Source of the DNA: Psychrobacter arenosus
GTDB taxonomy: Bacteria > Pseudomonadota > Gammaproteobacteria > Pseudomonadales > Moraxellaceae
DNA length: 64,000 nt
Assembly: GCF_904848165.1 (NCBI RefSeq)
Contig: NZ_LR884459.1
Coordinates: forward strand, 1,674,001 to 1,738,000
Direction: 5' to 3'
Shown here one piece after another: positions 26,388 to 36,789 of the stretch. Each line of letters starts with the position of its first letter. Position 1 is the stretch's first letter. Under the pieces are notes generated by a model. The model searched no databases and was not told where the DNA came from. It saw nothing but the letters and a program-made list of their open reading frames with translations. A program made the position numbers and the translations under genes.

Positions 26388-26603
26388 ATGAGTAACTTTG
26401 CAGAGGAAAACTCTCAATCTGGTTCTCAAGACAGCCTAGAGAAAAGCCTTGGCCAATCGCTAGAAGATGAGGCTAATACGGCTGCTAAAGACAAGCCGAA
26501 ATCTGCTTATGAAACCTGCGTGTTATCGGAAGCTGCGAAGGTACATGCTTTGATTGCTAAGGCTCAGCAGGAAGCTAGGGAACGGGCTTTGAAAGAAGAG
26601 TAA
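26388..26603 (+). CDS. Small acidic protein, function unknown
   Basis: Start chosen at the ATG at 26388 because a near-perfect ribosome-binding site (AGGAAGGAATT) precedes it, giving 71 residues. The product is hydrophilic: a Ser/Gln/Glu-rich first half and a helical second half (VHALIAKAQQEARERALKEE). No signal peptide or known domain. The good ribosome-binding site and protein-like composition support a real gene. It is followed by palindromic repeats. Confidence 0.6.
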   Translation: MSNFAEENSQSGSQDSLEKSLGQSLEDEANTAAKDKPKSAYETCVLSEAAKVHALIAKAQQEARERALKEE

Positions 26604-26895
26604 GTCGCGTAGGTTGGGTGGAGCTTGCGACACCCAACGGGTTTATTAAAGAAAGTCTAACTTTATATCACTCCAGTTCCAATTCTTAGACAATTATCTC
26701 GCCGTTGCCTATCGATGAAAAAAGGAATATAGCCAATTGCCAACTTGATTAATTAAAGCCTTATTTAATGGCTTTGAGAGCTTGCCTAATTTTCACAATA
26801 CTTTAAATCATATGATTAAACAGGTGGGTTACGCTGCGCTAACCCATCCTACTTTCAAATCGTTGGGTGTCGCAAGCTTCACCCAACCTACGGTC
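26604..26895. repeat. REP-like palindrome cluster
   Basis: Three palindromes in 290 bases. One at 26613-26638 (GTTGGGTG/CACCCAAC) and one at 26862-26887 are inverted copies of each other; a third at 26825-26847 pairs TGGGTTA with TAACCCA. Related copies occur at 39890-39952 and throughout 63312-64000. They are extragenic and resemble REP/BIME elements mobilised by REP-associated transposases; no such transposase gene is seen nearby. Confidence 0.75.
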
Positions 26896-26908
26896 TGATT
26901 TATGAAAA

Positions 26909-27077
26909 AGGCTTCTGCTCTTGCCTCGGGTGAGAACGGGAACAGTAAAACACTGTTTTACCCGTTCGCAAGACAAAGGCTATGCCTGCGTAGGCGGCCA
27001 TAGTCATTAAAGAACGCCTACCCTTGACCCGCATATTTCATATCTATTAAAGAACCCCGATGCTAAGGCCAAGCTTC
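26909..27077. repeat. Dispersed repeat, inverted partner of 63404-63515
   Basis: The part at about 27002-27063 matches the reverse complement of about 63422-63490 with few differences, ending in the terminator-like core shared with 23926-23946. This copy has an extra perfect hairpin inserted (stem GAACGGG/CCCGTTC at 26934-26967). No coding frame is supported in it. Confidence 0.7.
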
Positions 27078-27232
27078 TAGTTCTTAATCTTTTTAAAAAA
27101 GAAAAAGATGAGTACCCCAACCTAAATCCACTCCTAGCCCTAAAAGTCGTATAAAAATTTGCTACCTTGAAATTCATCCCCAGCCCTTCCTTTGAAAAGG
27201 AAGGGAGCAAAAGCTTAAAAAACCTGAGACAA

Positions 27233-27266
27233 ATAAAAAAGGTGAGCCCAATGGTCCACCTTTTAT
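27233..27266 (-). terminator. Hairpin terminator, probably displaced from the GMC gene
   Basis: An imperfect stem AAAAGGTG/CACCTTTT with inner GCC/GG pairing, flanked by A and T runs so that it could work in both directions. On the minus strand it would follow the GMC oxidoreductase, but the IS3 element now separates them. Confidence 0.55.
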
Positions 27267-27314
27267 TTTATGTATGTCCCGTCCTGAAATAAGTTTACGA
27301 AAAGGAAGCTTATT

Positions 27315-27707
27315 ATGGACAAGGTAGAGACAGTAAAGGTTAAGCGCACGCAAAGAGATTACACCCTAGGCTTTAAATTAGCGGTGGTGGACCGTGTCGA
27401 AAAAGGCGACATGACCTATAAGCAGGCGCAACAGCACTATGGCATTCAAGGTCGTAGTACGGTGTTAGTTTGGCTGCGTAAATATGGTACATTAGACTGG
27501 ACACGACCGCCTGAGAGTTTAAAAATGCCAAATAAAGAAACCCCTGCGCAAACCATCAAACGTCTAGAGCGAGAACTGGCTGACGAGAAAGCTCGCACCC
27601 TAATTCTCGGCAAGATCGTTGAAGCTTTAGATGGCAAGCATGGAGCAAGTACCAGAAAAAAGTCACCTACGGCATTCTCTGGCAACTCAAACAAGATCGA
27701 CAAGTGA
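27315..27707 (+). CDS. IS3-family transposase OrfA
   Basis: 130 residues. A helix-turn-helix that recognises the terminal repeats lies in DYTLGFKLAVVDRVEKG...QAQQHYGIQGRSTVLVWLRKYG. A leucine-zipper-like coiled coil follows (TIKRLERELADEKARTLILGKIVEAL). The zero-frame tail after the slip site is short and not conserved-looking, as expected where ribosomes shift to make the fused OrfAB transposase. OrfA alone is usually a regulator. Confidence 0.92.
   Translation: MDKVETVKVKRTQRDYTLGFKLAVVDRVEKGDMTYKQAQQHYGIQGRSTVLVWLRKYGTLDWTRPPESLKMPNKETPAQTIKRLERELADEKARTLILGKIVEALDGKHGASTRKKSPTAFSGNSNKIDK
27656..27662 (+). promoter_or_regulatory. Programmed -1 frameshift site AAAAAAG
   Basis: The heptamer A AAA AAG is positioned in the OrfA frame exactly as needed for a -1 slip. 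Reading in the -1 frame from here gives KKVTYGILWQLKQDRQVSLA, which joins smoothly to the start of OrfB. This is the standard IS3 mechanism for making OrfAB. Confidence 0.85.
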
Positions 27708-28534
27708 GTCTGGCTCAAGGGTGTCGTCTGCTAGAGGTGAGTCCGCAAGCGGTTTACCAACACCGCATTAGGCAACGAGAAAGAAGCCAGACGCTTGCTA
27801 TCCTCAAAGACTGGATACAAGAGTATCGAATGCTGATGCCGAGAATTGGCGGTCGCAAGCTATATTGGCTCATCAAACCCAAACTGATTGCCCAGGGTAT
27901 CAAGATTGGACGTGACGGGTTCTTTGATTATCTAAGAGCGCATAGACTGCTGGTTAAGCCCAGACGCAGCTATACTAAAACCACGTTTAGTAAACACTGG
28001 ATGAGAAAACACCCTAACTTAACCAAGGATGCACCTGCGCCTGTAAAACCAGAACAAACCATGGTTGCTGACATTACCTATGTGACGTCTAAACAAGGCA
28101 CGCATTACTTATCATTGGTGACAGATGCCTACTCAAGACAGATTATGGGTTATCACTTAAGTGATAGTATGCCCGTTACTGAAGTGGTTAAAGCCTTGAA
28201 CATGGCAGTAGAAAGGCGTCACTATCGCCATGAGACGATTCATCATTCTGATCGAGGTCTACAGTACTGCGCATCAGAGTATCAAGAGGCGTTAAAGCGA
28301 AGCGGCATTAGACCTTCTATGACCGATGGTTATGATTGTTATCAAAATGCGTTGGCTGAGCGGGTCAATGGGATCTTAAAGGGCGAGTTCTTGTTCTATG
28401 AGTGCAATACAATGAGTGAGCTCAAACAACTTGTAGATGAGTCCGTTTATATTTATAACCACCTACGACCTCATTCAAGCTTGAATATGAGAACCCCCTT
28501 TGAGGTACATCAAGATTATTCATGTTCTGCTTAA
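27704..28534 (+). CDS. IS3-family transposase OrfB (DDE integrase core)
   Basis: 276 residues in the track frame, but in the cell probably made as OrfAB by frameshifting. The HTH_21 region (RIGGRKLYWLIKPKL) precedes an rve integrase core. Catalytic residues: first Asp in MVADITYV, second Asp in HHSDRGLQYCS-type sequence (IHHSDRGLQYC), and Glu in NALAERVNGILKGE. The final YIYNHLRPHSSLNMRTP is the usual family ending. No frameshift or stop breaks it. Confidence 0.94.
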   Translation: MSLAQGCRLLEVSPQAVYQHRIRQRERSQTLAILKDWIQEYRMLMPRIGGRKLYWLIKPKLIAQGIKIGRDGFFDYLRAHRLLVKPRRSYTKTTFSKHWMRKHPNLTKDAPAPVKPEQTMVADITYVTSKQGTHYLSLVTDAYSRQIMGYHLSDSMPVTEVVKALNMAVERRHYRHETIHHSDRGLQYCASEYQEALKRSGIRPSMTDGYDCYQNALAERVNGILKGEFLFYECNTMSELKQLVDESVYIYNHLRPHSSLNMRTPFEVHQDYSCSA

Positions 28535-28626
28535 ATAAAAAGCCAGATACATGGAGTATCTGGCTCATTTAAAATCATCAACCTATTTTAGGACGGGACA
28601 GTAAAATTAACCGTCATATTAACTAT

Positions 28627-30288
28627 TTAACGATGCGCCATCTCTGGTTGCGCTTGCTTCGTCATAGATGGCATTTGGCGACCCTTGATAATCATATCCG
28701 CCGCTTTCTCACCAATCATAATCGATGGGGCGTTAGTATTTGAGCTGTTAAGATTCGGCATAATTGAGGCATCGACTACCCGTAAATTAGCCACTCCACG
28801 CACACGCAGCTCAGGGTCGACGACAGAGTTGGCATCTGAGCCCATACGACATGTGCCCACCGGATGATAATCGGTGTCACCATGTTTGCGGATAATTTCC
28901 ATCAAGTCTTCGTCGGTCTTGGCCTCTCCGGTCAAGGTATCTTTGACCACGTACTGGGCAAGCGGTTGCTCCTTGAAGATTTGCTGGGTACGTTTGACGC
29001 CTTCGAGTAGGTTTTTGCGGTCATCAGGGTGCGAGAGGAAATTGGGATCGATCGCGGGTTGATCGAACGGATTGCTGGATGCTAGACGTACCGTACCGCG
29101 ACTCTTAGGCCGCAAATAGTACACGTGACAAGAAACGCCATAGCCCCAGGTCAAGGTACGACCATGGTTTTGTACAGCAGCGATGACAAAGTGCAGTTGG
29201 ATATCGGGCCAATCGCTTGGGACGTCTTCCCCTACTCCGAAGAAAGCCCCGCCTTCAGCAAAGTTAGTGGAGATCATGCCAGTGCCGTCTTTGCGCCATT
29301 GGTTGCCCGATTTGACTAAGTTGAGCCCGCCGGTCACCCCGATGCCAACCACGTCCGTGGTGTTCACTTTATATTGCAAAATCAGGTCGATATGGTCTTG
29401 TAGGTTTTCGCCAACTTCCGGGCTATCGACCACCACTTTAATACCATGCTCCTTTAGATGCTCCGCGGGACCAATGCCAGAGAGCATGAGCAGATGCGGT
29501 GAGCCAAAGGCGCCGGAACTTAAAATGACCTCGCCCTTAGCAAAGACAGACTGCTCTTTGCCGTCCTTTTGATAGAGGACACCGCAGGCTTGTTGGTCTT
29601 TGATAATAATACGTTTGGCATGCGCATGGGTGATGATGGTCAGGTTGGGACGGTCCATAAAAGGATGTAGGTAGGCTGCCGCAGAAGAGCAGCGTTGACC
29701 TTGTTTTTCACCATGAAAGTTCGTGACTTGATAGAGCCCCGCCCCATCTTGACGGTCGCCATTGAAGTCGTCGGTACGGTGTAGTCCATTCGCCACGCAA
29801 GCATCGACGAACGCTTGGCTAATCGGTCGCGGGGTTAGCGGATCAGTGACGTGTAGCGGGCCGTCACCGCCGTGAAATTCATTGCCACCACGGACGTTAT
29901 TTTCTGCTTTCTTGAAGTATGGCAGCACATCATCATAGCCCCAACCTGGACAGCCGGCTTCTTCCCAACCATCATAGTCATGACGACTGCCGCGGGTATA
30001 GACCATCGCGTTAATCGCTGAGCCGCCGCCAAGACATTTGCCGCGTGGCTGATAGCCGGTACGGCCGCCGAGCTCTTTTTGCGGCAAGGTGGTAAAACAC
30101 CAATTGTTAATTTTGACCGGTCGCCCTGGCACTAAAGCAAAGACCCCAGCGGGTATGCGTATCAATAAATCTTTACCTTCGCCGCCTGCTTCTAATAAGC
30201 ACACGCTAACCTGCCGGTCTTCGGATAAACGACTGGCCATGACTGCACCTGCCGAGCCGCCTCCTACTACGATATAGTCAAATTCCAT
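28627..30288 (-). CDS. GMC oxidoreductase, choline dehydrogenase-like
   Basis: 553 residues from the ATG at 30288 (AAGGAAGGT upstream). FAD-binding start FDYIVVGGGSAGAVMASRLSE; GMC signature regions GGRTGYQPRGKCLGGGSAINAM and SSGAFGSPHLLMLSGIGP; and the C-terminal catalytic-His region DTDYHPVGTCRMG with an Asn in SNTNAPSIMIGEKAA. It oxidises a primary alcohol: choline (BetA) or medium-chain alcohols (AlkJ type). No betB, betI or transporter lies nearby, so I do not assign betA. The transcript's terminator is separated from it by the IS3 element. Confidence 0.85.
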   Translation of the reverse strand: MEFDYIVVGGGSAGAVMASRLSEDRQVSVCLLEAGGEGKDLLIRIPAGVFALVPGRPVKINNWCFTTLPQKELGGRTGYQPRGKCLGGGSAINAMVYTRGSRHDYDGWEEAGCPGWGYDDVLPYFKKAENNVRGGNEFHGGDGPLHVTDPLTPRPISQAFVDACVANGLHRTDDFNGDRQDGAGLYQVTNFHGEKQGQRCSSAAAYLHPFMDRPNLTIITHAHAKRIIIKDQQACGVLYQKDGKEQSVFAKGEVILSSGAFGSPHLLMLSGIGPAEHLKEHGIKVVVDSPEVGENLQDHIDLILQYKVNTTDVVGIGVTGGLNLVKSGNQWRKDGTGMISTNFAEGGAFFGVGEDVPSDWPDIQLHFVIAAVQNHGRTLTWGYGVSCHVYYLRPKSRGTVRLASSNPFDQPAIDPNFLSHPDDRKNLLEGVKRTQQIFKEQPLAQYVVKDTLTGEAKTDEDLMEIIRKHGDTDYHPVGTCRMGSDANSVVDPELRVRGVANLRVVDASIMPNLNSSNTNAPSIMIGEKAADMIIKGRQMPSMTKQAQPEMAHR

Positions 30289-30512
30289 CTTTACCTTCCT
30301 TTGTAAGTAGCCATGCCTACTATGGCCGCGACTGTCCTTATCGCTAATTTTTAGTGAATCGTTATGACATAGGGCCCATATCACCCGTGTAAAAGCTACT
30401 ATGACCCTTTCATGACTTGCCTATAGGTTTATAAACTGCTATCGGCTGACAGACCCGTTACGACTGTTCACTATCTACAACTTACTATACAGGGTGAGCA
30501 AATTTAGGACAT

Positions 30513-30544
30513 AAAAAAAGGTGGACTTCTCAGCCACCTTTTTT
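30513..30544 (-). terminator. Terminator of purL (bidirectional shape)
   Basis: Stem AAAAAGGTGG/CCACCTTTTT with a nine-base loop, flanked by A and T runs. It lies about 50 bases past the purL stop on the minus strand. Confidence 0.85.
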
Positions 30545-30590
30545 AATTTAATTAACCATATTACCCAGTTAAATATTCAAAGCTCTAGAC

Positions 30591-33500
30591 TTAGCGTAAC
30601 CAAGCGCGGGCATTGCGGAACATGCGTAACCAAGCGCCGTCACCATGCCAGTCGGCAGGTTTCCAACTGTGGTTATAAGCGCGTAAAGTACGCTCAGGGT
30701 GCGGCATCATCAAGGTCACGCGACCATCAGTACTACAAACCCCCGTGACCCCACCGGTTGAGCCATTTGGATTCAACGGATAAGTTTCGGTAGGATGACC
30801 ATGACTGTCGACATAACGCATCGCGATTTGACCGTGGTTCGCCATACCCGCTATCTCGGTAGTGCTCAAGGTAGCTAAACCTTCACCATGAGCGACAGCT
30901 ATCGGTAAGATGCTGTCTTGCATACCTTTTAGCAGCACAGACTTAGTGCGCTCGACCTTAACGTTGACCGTACGGCCCTCAAAACGTGCCGATTTATTGG
31001 CAACGAAGCGTGGGAAGTTTTCTGCGCCTGGGATAAGGTCTTTAAGCTGACTCATCATCTGACAACCGTTACAAACCCCTAGACTAAAGGTCTCCGGACG
31101 GGCAAAGAAACGCACGAATTGCATGCGTAAGTCGTCATGGAATAAGACAGAATTGGCCCAACCAGAGCCCGCGCCTAAGACATCGCCATAGCTAAAACCA
31201 CCACAAGTCACGAGACCTTCAAAATCGCGCAGGTCGATACGGCCTTTGATTAAGTCGCTCATGTGCACGTCGACCGCTTCAAAGCCCGCCATAGTGAAGC
31301 CGGCAGCCATCTCTAATTGCCCGTTGACGCCTTGCTCACGCAAGATAGCGACTTTGGGTTTATTAAGGCGGCTATTGAGATACGGCGTTTCAATACGTTG
31401 ATTCAAATCGAAGTTTGGTGACGCTACGATACCTTGATGGCTCAGATCGCTGATGATGTTATATTCTTGCTCAGCACACTCTGGGTTATCACGACGACGC
31501 GCAATATGGTAGCTGACCTGTGACCACGCTTGCTGCAACTCAACACGGCTAAAGCTTAGCGTTTTATCACCGATTAGCGTTGGCGTCTGAATGAACAAGC
31601 GGTCTTCTTCACAGCTTTGACCGACCAAGCTAATCATGTCAGAAACTTTATGCGTTTCGGCTAATTCGATCAGCTCAGCCACATCTTCTGGCATGACTTG
31701 GATGACCGCACCCAACTCTTCACTGAATAATTGCCCGAGCAAATTCTCATCATGCAGCGATAGTTTCACGCCTTGACGACTGGTAAATTGCATCTCCGCA
31801 ATCGTGGCTAGCAGACCACCATCACCGATATCGTGATAAGCACTGATGATGCCTTGCTCATTACCCGCTTGGATAAAGTTGAAGAAGTTGATTAAATCTT
31901 CGGGAGCGTCTAAATCAGGGCAGTCATTGCCCAATTGGCTGTTGGTCTGCGCGAGGATAGACCCACCAAGACGCAACTTGCCACGCGATAAGTCGATACG
32001 GTAGAACGCGCTGTCGCCTTTGATGAGCTCTGGCGTTAGGGTTTCAGCGACATCCATTACCGGAGCGAAGGCTGTGATCACCAAGCTCATTGGCGAAACG
32101 ACAGATTTATCTACCGTGGTACCCTCTGTTGCGTCCGACCAGTTGGCGCGCATCGATAGCGAATCTTTACCCACTGGAATAGCAATGCCTAAAGCAGGGC
32201 ATAGCTCTTCGCCGATAGCATAGACGGCATCAAATAGGGCAGCGTCCTCTTTATCTTCACCACAAGCCGCCATCCAGTTTGCAGAAAGCGTGATGTTAGA
32301 GATTTGCTTAATACGGGCACCAGCGATGTTGGTAATCGCTTCCCCTACCGCCAGACGAGCTGAGGCTTCTGGGTTAATAAGTGCCACAGGCGTACGTTCG
32401 CCCACACTCATAGCTTCCCCAGTCATCGGCTGATCGTCTAGCATGATTAAACCGGATGCAGTTACCGCGCAATCTGCCACAGGCACTTGATAGCGGCCAA
32501 CATACTGATCACGCACCACCATACCCGTGATAGAACGATCCCCAATACTGATTAGGAACGATTTACTAGCGACCGTGGGATGACGCAATACGTCGGTGAC
32601 AGCTTCTTTTAAATCAAGATCGTTTAGCATGAGTGGTGGTAACGTACGCTCAGCGCGTTTAAAGGAGCGCTGCATTTTTGGCGTGCCACCGAGCAATACT
32701 TGCATCGGCATATCAACCGGGTGCTCGCCCAATAAATGGTCTTCTACGCGCAATTGACGCACTTCTGTTGCGGTACCCAATACGGCATACGGGCAGCGCT
32801 CACGGGCACAAATAGCATCAAATTGCTCACGGCTTTCAGGACGAATTGCCAACACATAACGCTCTTGCGCTTCGTTCGACCAGATGGCCATTGGCGACAT
32901 ACCGGCCTCTAGCGAAGGCACTTTACGTAGGTCTAAAATTGCACCACGCTCGTGGTCATTGACCAACTCTGGCATGGCGTTAGAGATGCCGCCCGCTCCA
33001 ACATCATGTAGCGACACGATGGGGTTGCCGTCTTCTTCAGGGCTATTGCCCGCCAGTGCCCAGCAGCGGTCGATGACTTCTTGGCAACGACGTTCCATTT
33101 CCGCATTGTCACGCTGTACTGAGGCAAAGTCTAAGCCTTCATCCAACTCACCGCTGTCTACTGAAGAAGCGGCACCGCCGCCCAAACCAATTTGCATAGC
33201 TGGACCACCAAGGACGATCAATAAATCGCCTTCGTTAATGGTATTCTTTTCGACCAAGTTGCGTTTGATGTTGCCGTAACCGCCCGCAATCATAATAGGC
33301 TTATGGTAGCCGCGCATTTCGCTACCGTCTTGCTCAGCCGAGGTATCGAGCTGGAACGAGCGGAAATAACCACACAAATTAGGACGACCAAATTCGTTAG
33401 AAAAATTAGCACTGCCTAAGGGGGCTTCGGTCATAATTTCTAAACTGGTCGCCATGCGCGAAGGCGTGCCATAGTCTTTAGTGTTAATTTTGCCTGACAG

Positions 33501-34583
33501 CTCCCACTTCTCTGGCATCTCAGGGATATGCAGGTGCGAAACGTGGAAACCGGCTAGGCCCGCTTTTGGCTTACCACCGCGACCGGTAGCGCCTTCATCG
33601 CGAATCTCACCACCAGAACCTGTCGCTGCACCTGCGTACGGAGCGATGGCGGTTGGGTGGTTATGGGTTTCGACCTTCATTAAGATATCAATGTGCTCTT
33701 GATGGAAGTCGTAAACGTGACGGTCGAAGCTGTCGGCATCATTCGCATCGGCGGCCTGCAGTACAGGATAATAGCGCTGGCCTTCAGCCCCTTCCATTAC
33801 AGCAGCATTGTCTTTATACGCTGATAAAATACCTTCTGGGTTTGATTGGTAAGTGTTTTTAATCATACCAAACAACGACTTCGGTTGGCGCTCGCCATCG
33901 ATAGTCCATTCCGCATTAAAGATTTTATGACGGCAATGCTCAGAGTTGGCCTGCGCAAACATCATCAATTCAGCATCGGTAGGGTTGCGTTTTAGCTCAT
34001 CGGTATAAGCCGCCATTAGATAGTCGATGTCTTCCACCGAGAGGGCAAAACCAAACTCCGTATTCGCCTGCTCAAGAGCGCTACGGCCATTACCTAAGAT
34101 ATCAATGTGCGATAACGGGGCTGGGGCGTGATCGTCAAACAATTGCGCTACTGTGTCTAAATTATAGACCAAGCTCTGCGTCATGCGATCGTGCAATAAC
34201 TGCTCAACGTCTTTGGCTAGCTTCGCGGGTAAGTTAGTGCCCACTAGCGTGTAAACCACCACACGCTCAACGCGAGAAATAGTCAGCTCACAGTTATTAA
34301 AGATATCGGTGGCTTTACTGGCCCAAGGAGAGATGGTGCCAAAGCGAGGCGCAACGATAACTTGTAGCTCATCAGCAGTGGCGGCTGGCAATGCAAAAGT
34401 TTTGCCATGATTAAGGAGGTCTTGGGCTTTGCTCAGTGCTTCACCTTCGAGCACTTCGGCCAAGACATAAACTTGTTGCGTGCGAATATCGGTGATAGCG
34501 AGGTCGGTCTTAGTGCTCAGTTCTTGGATGAGTTGCTGGGTCTGGAAATCGGTAAGATACGGCTGGCCGGCGATGGTCATCAT
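30591..34583 (-). CDS. purL: Phosphoribosylformylglycinamidine synthase (large PurL)
   Basis: About 1330 residues, the full single-chain form found in gammaproteobacteria. In order: N-terminal PurS-like domain, a linker, two AIR-synthase-type ATP domains ([28 protein letters not shown], and [14 protein letters not shown]), and a C-terminal class I glutaminase with nucleophile Cys in [13 protein letters not shown] and the catalytic His-Glu in PHPERTLR. It converts FGAR, ATP and glutamine to FGAM in purine synthesis. Two adjacent ATGs (34583, 34580) are likely starts; the one at 34610 would add nine residues. Stands alone. Confidence 0.97.
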   Translation of the reverse strand: MMTIAGQPYLTDFQTQQLIQELSTKTDLAITDIRTQQVYVLAEVLEGEALSKAQDLLNHGKTFALPAATADELQVIVAPRFGTISPWASKATDIFNNCELTISRVERVVVYTLVGTNLPAKLAKDVEQLLHDRMTQSLVYNLDTVAQLFDDHAPAPLSHIDILGNGRSALEQANTEFGFALSVEDIDYLMAAYTDELKRNPTDAELMMFAQANSEHCRHKIFNAEWTIDGERQPKSLFGMIKNTYQSNPEGILSAYKDNAAVMEGAEGQRYYPVLQAADANDADSFDRHVYDFHQEHIDILMKVETHNHPTAIAPYAGAATGSGGEIRDEGATGRGGKPKAGLAGFHVSHLHIPEMPEKWELSGKINTKDYGTPSRMATSLEIMTEAPLGSANFSNEFGRPNLCGYFRSFQLDTSAEQDGSEMRGYHKPIMIAGGYGNIKRNLVEKNTINEGDLLIVLGGPAMQIGLGGGAASSVDSGELDEGLDFASVQRDNAEMERRCQEVIDRCWALAGNSPEEDGNPIVSLHDVGAGGISNAMPELVNDHERGAILDLRKVPSLEAGMSPMAIWSNEAQERYVLAIRPESREQFDAICARERCPYAVLGTATEVRQLRVEDHLLGEHPVDMPMQVLLGGTPKMQRSFKRAERTLPPLMLNDLDLKEAVTDVLRHPTVASKSFLISIGDRSITGMVVRDQYVGRYQVPVADCAVTASGLIMLDDQPMTGEAMSVGERTPVALINPEASARLAVGEAITNIAGARIKQISNITLSANWMAACGEDKEDAALFDAVYAIGEELCPALGIAIPVGKDSLSMRANWSDATEGTTVDKSVVSPMSLVITAFAPVMDVAETLTPELIKGDSAFYRIDLSRGKLRLGGSILAQTNSQLGNDCPDLDAPEDLINFFNFIQAGNEQGIISAYHDIGDGGLLATIAEMQFTSRQGVKLSLHDENLLGQLFSEELGAVIQVMPEDVAELIELAETHKVSDMISLVGQSCEEDRLFIQTPTLIGDKTLSFSRVELQQAWSQVSYHIARRRDNPECAEQEYNIISDLSHQGIVASPNFDLNQRIETPYLNSRLNKPKVAILREQGVNGQLEMAAGFTMAGFEAVDVHMSDLIKGRIDLRDFEGLVTCGGFSYGDVLGAGSGWANSVLFHDDLRMQFVRFFARPETFSLGVCNGCQMMSQLKDLIPGAENFPRFVANKSARFEGRTVNVKVERTKSVLLKGMQDSILPIAVAHGEGLATLSTTEIAGMANHGQIAMRYVDSHGHPTETYPLNPNGSTGGVTGVCSTDGRVTLMMPHPERTLRAYNHSWKPADWHGDGAWLRMFRNARAWLR

Positions 34584-35088
34584 AAGGCAAGGTCTCAGAG
34601 TCGATGGCAAAATTATAGAGAGGAAGGTCGTACCAATAAGGGTGGCTGCATTATAACAAGAAGACTCCCAAGATACAGGTGCTAAGTGGAGGTTTCCGTT
34701 ATCTTATATCGTACTTTATCTAACATTACTGCTCATTACGGCCGCACAACCGCCACAGTGCTATACATTTGCCACTATCCCAGCTTTTCTTCTAGTATTT
34801 CATACTTCTAATCTTAAGGTCTTTGCGCATTCTGTATGGCTTATCCTACTATATTGAGGGTTATTGCTATCTTAGCTTCACATTACGGTAACTCTATTTA
34901 AGCGTTGCCGTGCCTCCTTACGCAATCGCTTTATTGCTTACACACACTCACAACGCTTTACGGGCTTGCTATATAGAGTCGAACTTAAATCTAGTTATTA
35001 TAACTCCAGTTTAGTAAACGACCCTTTGGTTTTACTGACCATACCCTATTAACAATGACAATAAAATTGGCAACAATAAGGATGTTTT
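34584..35088. other. Intergenic upstream of purL and PNPOx-like gene
   Basis: About 505 bases between divergent genes. AT-rich, no coding frame supported. A purine-repressor site might be expected upstream of purL but I could not identify one. Confidence 0.35.
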
Positions 35089-35583
35089 ATGAGTAAGCAA
35101 GCCCACATCGATAAAATTCGTGAAATGATTAAAGACGTTAAGTATGCCATGATGACCACGGTAACTAGCGAAGGTCATTTACATAGCTGCCCAATGACGA
35201 CCAGTGAAACTAGCTTAGGTGCTAAAGAAATTTGGTTTATTGGTGATAGCACTACAGAAACAGTTGCTGATATTAAGAACAACCCACAAGTTAATCTATC
35301 TTACGTCAGCCAGCAAGACAAAGACTATGTCTCAATCAACGGTAAAGCTGAGTTGGTAGAAGACCAAGCCAAATTAGACGAGCTATGGTCACCAGTTTAC
35401 AATGCTTTTTATGAGCATGGTAAGGAAGATCCTAAAGTACAATTGATCAAAGTTGTCCCACATGGTGCCGAATACTGGATCAGTGGTAACTCAGTAATTA
35501 GCGCTTTAAAAATGGCTGTTGCTGCTGTACAAGATGGCAAAATCGCTGACAGCACAGGCGAAAACGCTTCTATCGAATTCTAA
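35089..35583 (+). CDS. PNPOx-like split-barrel flavin-binding protein (general stress type)
   Basis: 164 residues with the split-barrel fold of pyridoxamine phosphate oxidase relatives: KYAMMTTVTSEGHLHSCPMTT, EIWFIGDSTTETVADIKNNPQVNLSYVS and YVSINGKAELV. It is closest in pattern to the general-stress protein 26 group, which binds FMN or F420 but is not PdxH. Substrate unknown. TAAGGA precedes the ATG. A hairpin terminator follows. Confidence 0.87.
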   Translation: MSKQAHIDKIREMIKDVKYAMMTTVTSEGHLHSCPMTTSETSLGAKEIWFIGDSTTETVADIKNNPQVNLSYVSQQDKDYVSINGKAELVEDQAKLDELWSPVYNAFYEHGKEDPKVQLIKVVPHGAEYWISGNSVISALKMAVAAVQDGKIADSTGENASIEF

Positions 35584-35618
35584 TAACTACTCGCTTAAGC
35601 TGATAAAGATAGCATACA

Positions 35619-35651
35619 AAAAAACGCCAGAGCTATTCTGGCGTTTTTTTA
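35619..35651. terminator. Bidirectional terminator between convergent genes
   Basis: Stem AACGCCAGA/TCTGGCGTT with a four-to-five base loop and A/T runs on both sides. Serves the stress protein on the plus strand and pgsA on the minus strand. Confidence 0.87.
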
Positions 35652-35696
35652 TGGTTGTTATATATGGTTGTTATATTATGCCTAACTTAATCTAAG

Positions 35697-36356
35697 CTAA
35701 CCTTCTTTAAGATACGGCCAAGCCGCCTTCATATAAATCATCATCGACCAGAGCGTTAATATCACTGCAGCAATCATTAGCACATAACCTAATATTTCTA
35801 GCGATTGCCAATTGAGCAACAAGACACTGATAGCGATCATTTGAAAAGTGGTTTTTAATTTACCTACGTAAGAGACTGCGACGCTAGTACGGTTACCCAA
35901 TTCTGCCATCCATTCGCGCAATGCCGAAACTGCAATCTCACGCGAAATAATGACAATAGCCGCTATCGACATGATGATATTAGGGTGCCACTGCACAATG
36001 ATAATCAAGGCCGCCGCTACCATTAACTTGTCCGCTACTGGGTCAAGGAAGCGACCGAAGGCAGACGTAATCTCCATACGCCGCGCCAGATAGCCGTCGA
36101 GCCAGTCAGTAATAGCGGCTAATATGAATAAAAAGGTCAATATTAAATGGCGCAGGGTACTGTCGCTAAACTCAACCATCGACATCCCAATGTTGGCGAT
36201 AGCATTGTTAGAAATCATGGGCACACCGATACCTAGAGCGGGTGGCCAGTAAGCAATCGCGACAAACAGCGGTATCATTAAAATCCGCGCAATCGTTAGA
36301 TTATTCGGAAGGTTAAAAATAGTTTGGGTTGGGGCATTAGGCGTAGGATCGGTCAT
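35697..36356 (-). CDS. pgsA: CDP-diacylglycerol-glycerol-3-phosphate 3-phosphatidyltransferase
   Basis: 219 residues with the CDP-alcohol phosphotransferase motif DG..AR........G...D...D in DWLDGYLARRM...FGRFLDPVADKL. About five hydrophobic segments place it in the inner membrane. It makes phosphatidylglycerol phosphate. The N-terminus FNLPNNLTIARILMIPLFV matches PgsA. A Pro/Thr-rich lead of about ten residues precedes it. Single gene. Confidence 0.93.
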   Translation of the reverse strand: MTDPTPNAPTQTIFNLPNNLTIARILMIPLFVAIAYWPPALGIGVPMISNNAIANIGMSMVEFSDSTLRHLILTFLFILAAITDWLDGYLARRMEITSAFGRFLDPVADKLMVAAALIIIVQWHPNIIMSIAAIVIISREIAVSALREWMAELGNRTSVAVSYVGKLKTTFQMIAISVLLLNWQSLEILGYVLMIAAVILTLWSMMIYMKAAWPYLKEG

Positions 36357-36789
36357 GGTAACCTGTCAGTTTGTCAAATAACTCAAGATACGCTTATCAA
36401 AGTGCTTATCTATTACTATGCTATGCCTAGTTTATACCTAGGACAAGGTTGGCGGTACAATTTACTGCCAAGGGTTAGCAAATAAATAGAGTTGATAAGT
36501 TATTAGGGTAAAGTAGGACTGAGCAAACGATACTTAACGACTAGTATTAACGCCATTAATAAACGTTGGCATTAAATATCTGCTCGCAAGCTTAGCATCT
36601 TTAAGCCGTAGCGTCAGTTAGCAAAACGCTTTTAATATCCTTTAAAAATTAAAGCCTCCAGTAAATTATAAACAACCAAACTTATGTCTTTAAAAACATC
36701 CTATTTCGCTAAAATAATTTATGTCAATGTAGCAAATCTAAGTAAAACGTAAGTTCGTGTAAACCTAGTAAAGAAAATCACTAGAGTTC
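36357..36789. other. Intergenic upstream of pgsA
   Basis: More than 400 AT-rich bases without a supported gene or strong hairpin. Confidence 0.35.

Larger units (their letters stand above)
27275..28600 (+). mobile_element. Complete IS3-family insertion sequence
   Basis: 1326 bases bounded by inverted repeats TGTCCCGTCCTGAAATA at the left and its complement at 28584-28600 with one mismatch in 17. The direct repeat GTA (27272-27274 and 28601-28603) looks like the 3-base target duplication typical of the family. It encodes OrfA and OrfB, overlapping by four bases, with a frameshift heptamer. All parts are intact, so it may still be active. Confidence 0.93.

Noticed and set aside
27007..27210. 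67-codon minus-strand frame
   Set aside because: Lies in the dispersed repeat; no start signal.
30521..30748. 75-codon plus-strand frame
   Set aside because: Starts in the purL terminator and overlaps purL antisense.
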